Source: a virus
Virus record (IMG/VR): IMGVR_UViG_3300009786_000003
Coordinates: 1 to 41,230 of that record
Length of the DNA stretch: 41,230 nucleotides
Reading direction: 5' to 3' (one strand)
Position 1 is the stretch's first letter; each line of letters opens with the position of its first letter. Shown here one piece after another: positions 13,187 to 20,797 of this stretch. Below the pieces are notes generated by a model. It made no database searches and was not told where the DNA came from. It worked only from the letters and a program-made list of their open reading frames with translations. The translations under genes were made by a program, and so were the position numbers.

Positions 13187-13695
13187 CCACTCTTGCTCTT
13201 GATCTAGGTACGACAACCGGCTGGGCTGTTGTCCGCACCGGTGGCGGCTTTATCATGGGTGGCACGATCTCGTTCAAGGCCAAGAGGTTCGAGGGCGGCG
13301 GGATGCGTTACCTTCGCTTCTCTCGCTTCCTCGACGAACAATACAAGAGCGGCGTTAGTGAGATCGTGTTCGAGGAAGTGGCGAGACATGCCGGCACTGC
13401 CGCCGCTCACGCCTACGGCGGCTTCCTCGCCACTCTGACGGCGTGGTGTGAAGAGCATGATATTCCCTACCAGGGTGTGCCTGTCGGTACGATCAAGAAA
13501 TTCTGGACCGGGAAAGGCAATGCGAACAAAGAGAAAATGATGGCAGAGGCGGTCAGTCGCGGGTTCTCCCCGGCTGACGACAATGAGGCTGATGCACTGG
13601 CGCTGATCCACTGGTGGATAGCGCAAAATGAAGGAGAGAATGACGATGATGGAACTGTATCCGTATCAGACAGTCGGCAAGGTCTTTCTTCGTGA
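13183..13695 (+). CDS. RuvC-like Holliday junction resolvase
   Basis: A 170-aa RNase H-fold nuclease of the phage RuvC-like type. The acidic residues expected are visible: ALDLGTTTGWAV with D7, SEIVFEEV with E64/E65, and NEADALAL with D137. It would cleave four-way DNA junctions formed during phage replication, freeing concatemers for packaging. The ATG chosen overlaps the stop of the 44-aa gene (ATGA); an in-frame ATG six codons earlier is less likely. The C-terminal tail is disordered and acidic, and the gene overlaps the SNF2 gene by about 50 bases. Confidence 0.9.
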   Translation: MTTLALDLGTTTGWAVVRTGGGFIMGGTISFKAKRFEGGGMRYLRFSRFLDEQYKSGVSEIVFEEVARHAGTAAAHAYGGFLATLTAWCEEHDIPYQGVPVGTIKKFWTGKGNANKEKMMAEAVSRGFSPADDNEADALALIHWWIAQNEGENDDDGTVSVSDSRQGLSS

Positions 13696-14920
13696 CCGGC
13701 GTGTCGCGTGTTTGTGGGACGAACCCGGTCTAGGCAAGACCGTCCAGGCGATCACCGCATGGCGCGAGATACCCGGCGTCGAGAACGTGCTGGTCGTTTG
13801 CCCCGCATCGGTCATCCCAGTCTGGCACAGCGAGATCGAGAAAGCCGATGGTTGCCACAGTGTAGATGGACACCAAATAAAGTCCGGCGCCCTCTCCTAC
13901 GACATGGCGGCGAAACACCATGACGACTTGAGCGCCATGGGTTTCGATTTGATCGTCCTTGATGAGGCGCACTACATCAAGAACCGGAACGCCAAAAGAA
14001 CGAAGGCGATCCTCGCCACCGGCAAGATAGCCGACAGTTGCGAACGTGTGTGGCTACTGACCGGCACACCGATGCCGAACAACCCATCTGAACTCTGGCC
14101 TATGCTTCACGCTCTTTTCCCCGACGCCATCGCCGGCAAGAACGGCAAGCCGATGTCGTACTGGAGTTTCGTGAGCCGCTATTGCACTACGAGGAACAAC
14201 GGTTTCGGGCAAGTGATCACGGGCGGTAAGAATTTGAAACATTTGCGTGAGCATCTGCGTGAACGGTGTTTGCGGCGCAAGGGCAAGGATGTCCTGACTG
14301 ATCTGCCGCCTGTTCGCCATCATATGCTGCCGGTGACGGGTCAGTTGTCGATAGTGGCGGAGACCACCGAAATGGTCACCGCCGCCAACCTGATCAAGGT
14401 GGCTTTGAGTAGTGACGATCCGATGGGTGAGTTGAAGAAACTTGCCGGTCACGTTGCCACGCTTCGTCGGTTGTTGGGCATCGCCAAGGTTGACGGTGTG
14501 GTGAGTTGGCTCAAGGACAACTTTGACAGCCACGGCCCCATGGTGGTGTTCGCGCACCACAAGGATGTCATCGACATGCTGCATCGGCAGTTGCCGAACA
14601 GCGTGACGTTGACCGGTTCATCTACGCCAGAGGCGCGAGAATGGGCGGTTAAGGATTTTCAGGATGGCAAAGCCGACTACTTCATCGGCAACATCGTGGC
14701 GGCTGGCGTCGGCATCACGCTCACCAAGGCGAGGGTATGCGTGATTGTCGAGCCGTCCTGGGTGCCGGCTGAGAACCAACAGGCGGCGAAGAGGATACAC
14801 CGGATCGGACAGGAACATAGCTGTCTGGTCTACTACGCTGCGACAGCCGGCTCTCTCGATGAGGACATCATCAAGGCCGTGCGCCGCAAGACTGCAACAA
14901 TCAAGGAGTTAGGACTATGA
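13646..14920 (+). CDS. SNF2-family DNA helicase/translocase
   Basis: A 424-aa superfamily 2 ATPase of the SNF2/DEAD-like type. Motifs in order: Q-type LYPYQTVG at the start, Walker A DEPGLGKT (25-32), Walker B DEAH (106-109), motif III LLTGTPMPNN (from 138), and motif VI QQAAKRIHRIGQ (378-389), the SNF2 signature. The short length (bacterial SNF2 proteins are often over 900 aa) is normal for phage versions. It probably remodels replication or recombination intermediates together with the neighbouring resolvase and DUF2800 nuclease. Among several ATGs, the one about 9 bases after GGAG was chosen. Confidence 0.93.
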   Translation: MMELYPYQTVGKVFLRDRRVACLWDEPGLGKTVQAITAWREIPGVENVLVVCPASVIPVWHSEIEKADGCHSVDGHQIKSGALSYDMAAKHHDDLSAMGFDLIVLDEAHYIKNRNAKRTKAILATGKIADSCERVWLLTGTPMPNNPSELWPMLHALFPDAIAGKNGKPMSYWSFVSRYCTTRNNGFGQVITGGKNLKHLREHLRERCLRRKGKDVLTDLPPVRHHMLPVTGQLSIVAETTEMVTAANLIKVALSSDDPMGELKKLAGHVATLRRLLGIAKVDGVVSWLKDNFDSHGPMVVFAHHKDVIDMLHRQLPNSVTLTGSSTPEAREWAVKDFQDGKADYFIGNIVAAGVGITLTKARVCVIVEPSWVPAENQQAAKRIHRIGQEHSCLVYYAATAGSLDEDIIKAVRRKTATIKELGL

Positions 14921-15381
14921 TTTCGATCACCATCACCGGCGAGACGGCGCTGGATGTGCTGCGAGACATGAGTGCTTTTCGCCATCATCACCGAGCCTTG
15001 GAGCAAGCACCGGTTGAGGTTGAGGTTGAGCCTACGGTCGCACCGGTTGAGGTTGAGCCGCCCAGCGCACCAGCCGTGGATCAAACGCCGGCGAAACCAA
15101 AGCGGCGGCGTCGCACCAAGGCAGAGATCGAGGCCGAGAACCTTCGCGCAGAGGCCAAGGCCGAGCCGAGCGGTCACGATCAGGTTCGTGCGCTTCTCAA
15201 GGAGATCGAGAAGAAGCACGGCGCCAAGGGCATCGCCAATGCGACAGTAGCGATGAGGGAGACCCTGGATAGGCAGGGCGAACCATTCGACAGAGTGAAG
15301 GTGTCTCTGGTCAAGGAGCCACTTGTGTGGTCGCTGGTCAACGACATGAGGGACGTTCTTGAGGCAGACGCCGATGAGTGA
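14917..15381 (+). CDS. Hypothetical protein with basic AT-hook-like centre (154 aa)
   Basis: The gene overlaps the SNF2 stop as ATGA. The N-terminal 30 residues form a short helical region. Then comes a Val-Glu-Pro repeat linker (residues about 33-55), a strongly basic KPKRRRRTKAEIEAE segment near 60-75, and a C-terminal helical domain with a KHGAKGIANATVAM core. The basic stretch resembles a DNA-contacting linker. No catalytic motif is seen and no family is recognised. It could be an accessory of the adjacent helicase or nuclease, which is inference from coupling. Confidence 0.75.
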   Translation: MISITITGETALDVLRDMSAFRHHHRALEQAPVEVEVEPTVAPVEVEPPSAPAVDQTPAKPKRRRRTKAEIEAENLRAEAKAEPSGHDQVRALLKEIEKKHGAKGIANATVAMRETLDRQGEPFDRVKVSLVKEPLVWSLVNDMRDVLEADADE

Positions 15382-15574
15382 GCACTCTCTGAACGGACCA
15401 TCCAGCTTCGCACGGCGTATTGCCTGTCCCGGCAGTGCGAACGCCGAACGTGGCATCCATGAGGAAACCAGCGTCTACGCCGCTGAAGGCACCGCCGCGC
15501 ACAAGCTGTGTGAGGAGTGCTTGAAGGATGGCATTGACCCCCAGGACATGATCGGCAAGGTCATCGATGTTTAA
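15374..15574 (+). CDS. DUF2800 nuclease, N-terminal part (split gene)
   Basis: A 66-aa fragment with the typical opening of DUF2800 (Cas4/RecB-like) proteins: SLNGPSSFARRIACPGSANAE up to residue 24 (quoted in part: SFARRIACPGSA), then SVYAAEGTAAHKLCEECL near 36-53. Cys18 corresponds to the first ligand expected of a Cas4-type iron-sulfur cluster. Translation stops at TAA after KVIDV, exactly where family members continue. The rest follows in the +1 frame in the next gene, with an 8-base overlap. Either a deletion has split the gene or a +1 frameshift at GTT TAA A joins the parts. Confidence 0.85.
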   Translation: MSEHSLNGPSSFARRIACPGSANAERGIHEETSVYAAEGTAAHKLCEECLKDGIDPQDMIGKVIDV

Positions 15575-16505
15575 AGTGGATCAAGAGATGGCTGACGCCG
15601 CTGAGATGTACGTCAACTATTGCCGTGACCTGATCCAAGACGCCACGGTCTACGGTGTCGAGGAGCGGTTGCCGTTGCCGTTCATCGGCAAGACCGAGAA
15701 GGGTACATCGGATTTTGTTGCGGTGACCAAGGACAAGAAACTCTACGCCGTTGACTTCAAGTACGGCAAAGGCGTTGCGGTTGACGCCGTCGATAATGTT
15801 CAAGGTCTCTGCTACGGACTGGGTGCGGCGCGGAAATATCACAATCACGCCTGGGATAGTCTGACAGTGGTGATCATCCAACCCCGTGCGTCGCACCCTG
15901 ATGGTCCCATCCGCGAGTGGTCAATCAGCCGCGAGGACGCCGAAGATTATGTTCTAGAGTTCGCCACGGCGGCGGAAGCTACTAGACCGGACGATGCGCC
16001 ACGCCGCGCTGGCGGGCATTGTAAGTTTTGCAAAGCGAAGCCGACATGCCCTGCCGCCGAAGCTAACGCATCTGCCATCGCCGAAAGTCAATTTGGGTCC
16101 GTAGAGGACATCGAAGGTGAGCGACTATCCGAACTGGTGCTTGACCGCATCCCGGTGATCCTCGACTGGTGCAAGAGCGTTCAGGACTACGCCCAGAAGC
16201 AAGCCGAAGCCGGCAACGCACCGCCAGGGACCAAGCTGGTGCCGACAAGGGCCACTCGTAAATGGGTGGATGAGAACGACGCGGAAACAGTCATCGTTTC
16301 CGAGACGGGACTGGCAACTGGTGACATCTACACCAGCAAAATGAAATCGCCGGCTCAGATTGAGAAACTAGTCGGCAAGAAGAACATGGGACCACTCCGA
16401 GATCACATCGAAAGCAAGTCAACCGGTGTGACGCTGGTCCCATCAAGTGACCCTCGCGAAGCCGCGAAGGTAAGCGCAACTGGTCAATTCGGACCAGCCG
16501 CATAA
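15567..16505 (+). CDS. DUF2800 nuclease, catalytic part (split gene)
   Basis: A 312-aa main portion of a DUF2800 protein, a PD-(D/E)XK nuclease relative of Cas4 and AddB. Core residues are visible: KGTSDFVAV with D49, and YAVDFKYGKG with D63 and K65. The C-terminal cluster C152-xx-C155-xxxxx-C161 supplies three cysteines for an iron-sulfur cluster whose fourth ligand (Cys18) lies in the preceding fragment. It begins with ATG inside ATGTTTAA, so re-initiation after the upstream stop is possible. It probably processes DNA ends in phage recombination with the SNF2 and SSB neighbours. The C-terminus ends in a QFGPAA tail. Confidence 0.88.
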   Translation: MFKVDQEMADAAEMYVNYCRDLIQDATVYGVEERLPLPFIGKTEKGTSDFVAVTKDKKLYAVDFKYGKGVAVDAVDNVQGLCYGLGAARKYHNHAWDSLTVVIIQPRASHPDGPIREWSISREDAEDYVLEFATAAEATRPDDAPRRAGGHCKFCKAKPTCPAAEANASAIAESQFGSVEDIEGERLSELVLDRIPVILDWCKSVQDYAQKQAEAGNAPPGTKLVPTRATRKWVDENDAETVIVSETGLATGDIYTSKMKSPAQIEKLVGKKNMGPLRDHIESKSTGVTLVPSSDPREAAKVSATGQFGPAA

Positions 16506-16529
16506 AGCTATGAAGAGGATTATATAATC

Positions 16530-17171
16530 ATGGCTATCGATCTGTCGAAGACCATCGACCTTGGTGAAGGTAATTTCGTGACGCCTCAAGGTCGGCTTTC
16601 CTACGCCAACTTCTGCGTAGATGGCAGCGAGAACGACTCCGGTCAAGTCCGGTTTCAATGCTCGTTGCTGATCCCGGCTGATGCCGATCTCAAGCCGCTC
16701 AAGAAGGCGATGCTGCCCATCGCGATGAAGGAGTTGGACAACGACAAGGATGCGGCACTGAAGGCCGTGAACCAGCGGTTTCTGGACCCGTGTAACCCAC
16801 CGGCTGGCGGCAAGGGCGCCGGTGAAGAGTTCGCCGGTTGGACGATGTTGCGTATGTCCAGCAAGTATCGGCCCACGTTCGTGCATCCCAACGGGCTTGA
16901 GATGTCCGTCGATGAGGCGCGGAATGAGGTCTACAGCGGTAGGTGGGCGCGTGTCTCATGCTCCCCCTACTGGTTCAAAGTCAAGGCGAACAGGGGAGTG
17001 ACCTTGGGGCTCCAGAACGTTCAGGTTCTGGGTCACGATGACAACATCGGCGGCGGCAAGCCTAGGGCCGATGGTCAGTTCGGCAAGGTGTCGGACGAAG
17101 GCGGTTCGGCGGCACCGGCGGCACCGGCGGCACCGGCGGCGTCGGATAACGTAGACGACCTGTTCGAGTAG
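16530..17171 (+). CDS. DUF2815 single-stranded DNA-binding protein
   Basis: A 213-aa protein of the DUF2815 family, which includes the ssDNA-binding protein of phage Enc34 and is related in role to T7 gp2.5. An OB-fold region spans about residues 12-170: LSYANFCV near 23-30, RFQCSLLIP, then GWTMLRMSSKYRP and VYSGRWARVSCSPYWFKV around 133-150. The tail is an (Ala-Ala-Pro) repeat linker ending in the acidic DNVDDLFE, the partner-binding tip typical of phage SSBs. It follows the DUF2800 nuclease, the usual order in such cassettes, and is followed by a strong hairpin. Confidence 0.92.
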   Translation: MAIDLSKTIDLGEGNFVTPQGRLSYANFCVDGSENDSGQVRFQCSLLIPADADLKPLKKAMLPIAMKELDNDKDAALKAVNQRFLDPCNPPAGGKGAGEEFAGWTMLRMSSKYRPTFVHPNGLEMSVDEARNEVYSGRWARVSCSPYWFKVKANRGVTLGLQNVQVLGHDDNIGGGKPRADGQFGKVSDEGGSAAPAAPAAPAASDNVDDLFE

Positions 17172-17180
17172 GCTCAATCA

Positions 17181-17214
17181 GGGGTGGCAACCTTCCGTGG
17201 AAAGTTGCCACCCC
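17181..17214 (+). other. Strong hairpin after the SSB gene
   Basis: GGGGTGGCAAC pairs perfectly with GTTGCCACCCC around a 12-nt loop. It starts about ten bases after the SSB stop, but the next bases are AAACC rather than a T-run. It may be a partial (Rho-assisted) terminator or a 3'-protecting structure. It marks the boundary to the AT-richer Mom-like gene. Confidence 0.8.
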
Positions 17215-17242
17215 AAACCTAAACACATGAGGATTTAACAGC

Positions 17243-17806
17243 GTGATATCTAAGACGGAAATGATGAGAGTAATATGTGATCGGCATTACACTCATTCTG
17301 TGCCGTCAGGTAAAAGCATATACTTTAACTATAACGATGCGGTTGTTGTGTTTGCAATACCGGCCAATCATAACATTAGTAAGTTCTTGGTAGGGGAACC
17401 AAATAAAGTATGGGAACTAGCTAGATTGTACGCACCAGACAGGCACCAGCATAACCTTTTAACACAAGCCCTTGCTTCGACTATAAGGATGTTTCGTGAA
17501 CAAGAACCTACTGTCACCGCCCTTGTTTCATACGCTGATCCGAATGTTGGTCACTTAGGCGGCATTTATCGTTCTGCTTCTTGGGTGTATCTTGGTCAAA
17601 GCGAGGAAAGTCGAAACTATCGATCCAACGATGGAACGATAGTTTCGCGGCGCAAGTTTCACTCTGGCCGGCGTGGGCTTAAAAAGGCAGAAATCGAAGC
17701 AATGGGATATCAGCAATTAAATCTACCAGGGAAGCATCGTTTTGCGAAAGGATTAAATAAGAAAACGCGACGACTTATATCAACACTGAAATGTTCAATA
17801 ACCTAA
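17243..17806 (+). CDS. Mom-like DNA modification protein
   Basis: A 187-aa GNAT-fold protein resembling the Mu Mom family, which attaches a methylcarbamoyl group to adenine and shields phage DNA from restriction. Visible family features: HYTHSVPSGK near 15-24, WELARLYAPD (57-66), LVSYADPNVGHLGGIYRSAS (94-113) and a C-terminal LPGKHRFAKGL. The start is GTG, with GAGGA upstream. The gene is visibly more AT-rich and uses different codons from the flanking replication genes. It follows a hairpin, so it looks like a later acquisition. Substrate and chemistry cannot be told from sequence. Confidence 0.8.
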   Translation: MISKTEMMRVICDRHYTHSVPSGKSIYFNYNDAVVVFAIPANHNISKFLVGEPNKVWELARLYAPDRHQHNLLTQALASTIRMFREQEPTVTALVSYADPNVGHLGGIYRSASWVYLGQSEESRNYRSNDGTIVSRRKFHSGRRGLKKAEIEAMGYQQLNLPGKHRFAKGLNKKTRRLISTLKCSIT

Positions 17807-17821
17807 CCAAGGAGAACGACA

Positions 17822-18094
17822 ATGACCGAAGAACTAGGACACAACTCGATCACGCCGGAAATCGCTGACCAGCTTAACAAGGTGGTCGAGCGAGTTGAGA
17901 CCCTGGCCGAAGAGAGGGCGAACCTTGGCGAGGACATCAAGGAAGTCTACGGTGTCGCCCGGTCAAAGGGACTTAACACCACCGTCATTCGTCAGGTGAT
18001 AGCGCGGCGGAAGAAAGGCCGCGAGAAGGTAGATGAGACTGACGGTCTGATTGAGATTTACGAGAGCGCACTCGCGAGGGAGTTGGCGTCATGA
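17822..18094 (+). CDS. DUF2312 / GapR-like DNA-binding protein
   Basis: A 90-aa helical protein of the DUF2312 family, whose studied member is Caulobacter GapR, a protein that grips overtwisted DNA and supports replication-fork progress. Key stretch: VERVETLAEERANLGEDIKE (about 22-41) then VYGVARSKGLN and IRQVIARRKKGRE, closely matching the family's EDIKEVYxEAKxxGxDxxxxRxVIxxRK pattern. Family occurrence points to an alphaproteobacterial host. AAGGAGAA is the Shine-Dalgarno, again preceded by AACC. Placed directly upstream of the DNA polymerase, it may aid phage fork progress or compete with host GapR. Confidence 0.92.
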   Translation: MTEELGHNSITPEIADQLNKVVERVETLAEERANLGEDIKEVYGVARSKGLNTTVIRQVIARRKKGREKVDETDGLIEIYESALARELAS

Positions 18095-18273
18095 GCGAAG
18101 ACTTCGACATCCAAGGCGATAAACTCTTTTTCAACGGTGACCTCATCGGCCACCTCACCATCTGGGAAGGCACGTTAAGAGAACGAGCGGTCCATGCGTT
18201 GCTGACTCATGTCTCCATTGAGGATCATGAGAACGGGCTGGACTCTGACGACAACTATCCCGCAGATGACTGA
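18091..18273 (+). CDS. Small acidic hypothetical protein (60 aa)
   Basis: An acidic 60-aa protein coupled on both sides: its ATG overlaps the GapR-like gene's stop and its end overlaps the DNA polymerase start by eight bases. The sequence has a beta-like opening (FDIQGDKLFFNGDLIGHL), a helix (EGTLRERAVHALLTH) and an acidic Asp-rich tail. No family is recognised. Its tight coupling to the polymerase suggests a role in replication, possibly as an accessory subunit; that is inference only. Confidence 0.75.
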   Translation: MSEDFDIQGDKLFFNGDLIGHLTIWEGTLRERAVHALLTHVSIEDHENGLDSDDNYPADD

Positions 18274-20272
18274 CATCATCTACGACATCGAGAGTTACCC
18301 GAACGTCTTCACGCTCACCGCCATCAACGCTGAGAGCGGCAAGGTGAAGACGTTCGAGTGTTCCCCCTGGCGAGACGACTATGCCGCGTTGAAGGTCTTC
18401 CTGGGCGCCCTGAAGCGGGGTGGTCATCGCATGGTTGGCTTCAATAACCTGGGCTACGACTGGCCGGTGGTTCATCAGGTGATGATCAGTGAGGGACTTG
18501 ACGCCGCCGCCGTCGCCTACGCGAAGACCTGTGACATCATCGACGGTGACCACGATGATAGGTTCAAGCACATTCTCTGGAAGCCGGCCATCGGCCAAGT
18601 TGATCTATTTAAGATTCATCATTTTGATAATAGGGCTAGGGCAACCAGCCTCAAGGTGGTGGAGTTCAACATGCGTTCGGCCAGCGTCCAAGACCTACCG
18701 TTTCCACCCGGCACGGTGTTGACCGAAGAGCAGACTAAGGTTCTGGTCGAGTACAACATCCACGATGTCAACGAGACCCATAAGTTCTACGACATCAGCC
18801 GCAACAAGATTGCGTTTCGCGAGGAACTATCAAGAAAGTATGAGCAGAACTTCATCAACGCCAACGACACCAAGATCGGCAAGGACTACTTCATCATGGA
18901 GTTGGAGAAGGCCGACGTTAAGTGTTATCAGACACGATGGTTAAGAGGTCCGGGTAGACCCGATGTCAATTTGAGAACTTGGAATAGACCGTCTGCGCAG
19001 GAGAGCATTGTCTCAGGTGGGCGCGTACCCATCCAGACCGAGCGCCGGCAGATTTACCTCGAAGATGTGATCTTCCCGTTCATCAAGTTCGAGAGACCAG
19101 AGTTCACTGCGGTGCTTGACTGGCTCAAGCGGCAGACCATCCGCGAAACCAAGGGTGTCTTCACCCGCATAGACCCCGATGGTCTGGGGAGCCTGGAACA
19201 GTACGCCAACCTCAAGAAGGAAGTAGGACGCATCAAGAACCTCAACTGCATCGTTGACGGTTTCCAATTCAACTTCGGCACCGGCGGCATTCATGGTTCT
19301 GTTGATTCGACTATTGTCGAGGTTGATGACGACCATGTTATTCTTGACATCGACGTTACCAGCTACTACCCGGCGATTGCCATCAGCCACGGGATATACC
19401 CAGAACACCTTGGAGAGAAGTTCGTAGAGATTTACCGTCGTATTCGTGATGAGCGTATCGGCTACGCGAAGGGAACACCGGAAAACGCGATGCTGAAGCT
19501 GGCGCTTAACGGTGTTTACGGCGACACCAACAATCCCTACTCGCCGTTCTATGATCCTCAGTACACCATGTCGGTCACCATCAACGGTCAACTGATGCTG
19601 TGCATGTTGGCTGAGAAGTTGATGGGTATCGGGTGTGAACTGATCCAGATTAACACTGATGGCCTGACCATCCGGGCGCCGACTGAGTGCAAAGATGTTA
19701 TCGGGAGAGAATGTAAATCCTGGGAACGAGACACCAAGATGGTGTTGGAAACCGTTGAGTATCAACGCATGTTCGTCAGGGATGTGAACAGCTACATCGC
19801 GGTTGGCGTTGACGGCAAGGTCAAACGCAAAGGCGCGTTCGAGTATGAGCGCGGCTGGCACCAGAATCAGAGCGCACTGGTGGTGCAGAAGGCGGTTGAG
19901 GCGTACCTAGTCCACGGCAAAAACATCAGTTCGTTCATTCGGTCACACCAAGATGATTTCGATTTCATGCTACGGACCAAGGTGCGGCGCAACAGCCGGC
20001 TTCAAATCGAATACGGTCCACATAGTGTTAGCGATCTTCAGAACGTCACTCGATATTACATCGGTCACCACGGTGGCAAGTTGATCAAGATCATGCCACC
20101 GGCGCCTGGGGGGACCGAAGAACGGCGCATTGGTATAGACAAGGATTGGCTGGCGGTGCCGATGAACACGATGAGTGAGGTTCGCGACATCAATTACGAC
20201 TACTACATTGAAGAGGCAAACAAGTTGGTGGACCCATTGGTTCACGGTGTTACGGAAGGATTATCGGGATGA
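18266..20272 (+). CDS. Family B DNA polymerase with 3'-5' exonuclease
   Basis: A 668-aa replicative polymerase. Exonuclease motifs: YDIES (D7, E9), FNNLGYDWPV (N60/D65) and YNIHD (163-167). Polymerase motifs: A DVTSYYP (363-369), B KLALNGVYG (411-419) and C INTDGLT (462-468), where the usual DTDS is TDG. The motif order and the SYYP and NGVYG signatures place it in family B, not the family A enzyme of T7. The ATG chosen immediately precedes the exonuclease domain and overlaps the previous gene. Some internal stretches, such as around 18600-18660 and 18920-18990, look more AT-rich than the rest, which may reflect patchy recombination. Confidence 0.94.
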   Translation: MTDIIYDIESYPNVFTLTAINAESGKVKTFECSPWRDDYAALKVFLGALKRGGHRMVGFNNLGYDWPVVHQVMISEGLDAAAVAYAKTCDIIDGDHDDRFKHILWKPAIGQVDLFKIHHFDNRARATSLKVVEFNMRSASVQDLPFPPGTVLTEEQTKVLVEYNIHDVNETHKFYDISRNKIAFREELSRKYEQNFINANDTKIGKDYFIMELEKADVKCYQTRWLRGPGRPDVNLRTWNRPSAQESIVSGGRVPIQTERRQIYLEDVIFPFIKFERPEFTAVLDWLKRQTIRETKGVFTRIDPDGLGSLEQYANLKKEVGRIKNLNCIVDGFQFNFGTGGIHGSVDSTIVEVDDDHVILDIDVTSYYPAIAISHGIYPEHLGEKFVEIYRRIRDERIGYAKGTPENAMLKLALNGVYGDTNNPYSPFYDPQYTMSVTINGQLMLCMLAEKLMGIGCELIQINTDGLTIRAPTECKDVIGRECKSWERDTKMVLETVEYQRMFVRDVNSYIAVGVDGKVKRKGAFEYERGWHQNQSALVVQKAVEAYLVHGKNISSFIRSHQDDFDFMLRTKVRRNSRLQIEYGPHSVSDLQNVTRYYIGHHGGKLIKIMPPAPGGTEERRIGIDKDWLAVPMNTMSEVRDINYDYYIEEANKLVDPLVHGVTEGLSG

Positions 20273-20547
20273 CCGCTGAAGTCAGAATTGTTGAGATGCT
20301 AGATGAGTGTAAAGACCTGATTGAGGAGCGTGGTAAAACCCACGGGCCTATTGACGACAGCTACCGCATCATTGCGGCACTGTGGTCCGTCCGGGCCGGC
20401 GTAGAGATTAAGCCATCCGATGTTTGCGACATGCTTGCGGACATGAAATACGTCAGGTCGAAGGCGAACCCAGGCCACCATGACAACTGTGTCGACGGCG
20501 TAAATTACACCGCGTTCGCCTACGCATTGAGGGAGAATGGGACATGA
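20269..20547 (+). CDS. DUF6378-like phage protein (92 aa)
   Basis: A 92-aa protein with the pattern RGKTHG (near 21-26), a central IIAALWSVRAGVEIKPSDV, MLADMKYVRSK, and a C-terminal HHDNCVDGVNYTAFA. This His/Asp-rich layout fits DUF6378, a small family frequent in tailed phages. Relatives are often compared with MazG-like nucleotide-handling proteins, but no activity is established to my knowledge. It overlaps the polymerase stop as ATGA and so belongs to the same transcription unit. Confidence 0.8.
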   Translation: MTAEVRIVEMLDECKDLIEERGKTHGPIDDSYRIIAALWSVRAGVEIKPSDVCDMLADMKYVRSKANPGHHDNCVDGVNYTAFAYALRENGT

Positions 20548-20600
20548 TTGTAACTTTCTTCGCGGCTATTCTTACAGAAATAATCAAGTGGGTGTTGTGA
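20544..20600 (+). CDS. 18-aa hydrophobic micropeptide
   Basis: The product MIVTFFAAILTEIIKWVL is almost wholly hydrophobic with one Glu and one Lys, the size of a single membrane-embedded helix. ATG overlaps the previous stop (ATGA), and its TGA is overlapped by the next ATG (TGATG), so it exactly bridges two coupled genes. AGGGAGAA stands about 10 bases upstream. An alternative is that the next gene starts earlier in another frame and this ORF is chance, but the coupling on both sides argues for it. A toxin-like or membrane-anchoring role is possible. Confidence 0.5.
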   Translation: MIVTFFAAILTEIIKWVL

Positions 20601-20797
20601 TGCCATCGGGTACGGAAGCATGTGTGAGGCGGTTGAATATCCTACGGGTTGCGACCGCGAGGCGGCGGGCCGAGATGCACGGATGGCCTCAGATTCCTGA
20701 CCCGGATAAACGTGAGGACTTCTTCAAGCGCAAAATGAAGAAGCGGCGGTATGACGATCAAGGCCAGATTGTCAAACTCAAGGGAGACCGGCAATGA
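20600..20797 (+). CDS. Small basic hypothetical protein (65 aa)
   Basis: A 65-aa protein rich in Arg/Lys, with a helical VRRLNILRVATARRRAEMHG segment and then a conserved-looking WPQIPDPDKREDFFKRKMK stretch. No family is recognised; the basic character fits RNA or DNA binding. The start is the ATG overlapping the micropeptide's stop, which removes 21 residues of a longer possible frame that would overlap the DUF6378 gene. Its end overlaps the next gene as ATGA. Confidence 0.65.
   Translation: MPSGTEACVRRLNILRVATARRRAEMHGWPQIPDPDKREDFFKRKMKKRRYDDQGQIVKLKGDRQ

Noticed and set aside
14833-15456. 207-aa minus-strand ORF with Asn/Leu/Asn repeats
   Set aside because: Antisense of the Val-Glu repeat region in the 154-aa gene and its neighbours; low-complexity artefact.
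17181-17214. Hairpin after SSB gene as a Rho-independent terminator
   Set aside because: No T-run follows on either strand, so it is listed only as a hairpin.
19013-19861. 282-aa minus-strand ORF opposite the DNA polymerase
   Set aside because: Covers polymerase motifs A, B and C in antisense; no ribosome site and isolated from other minus-strand genes.
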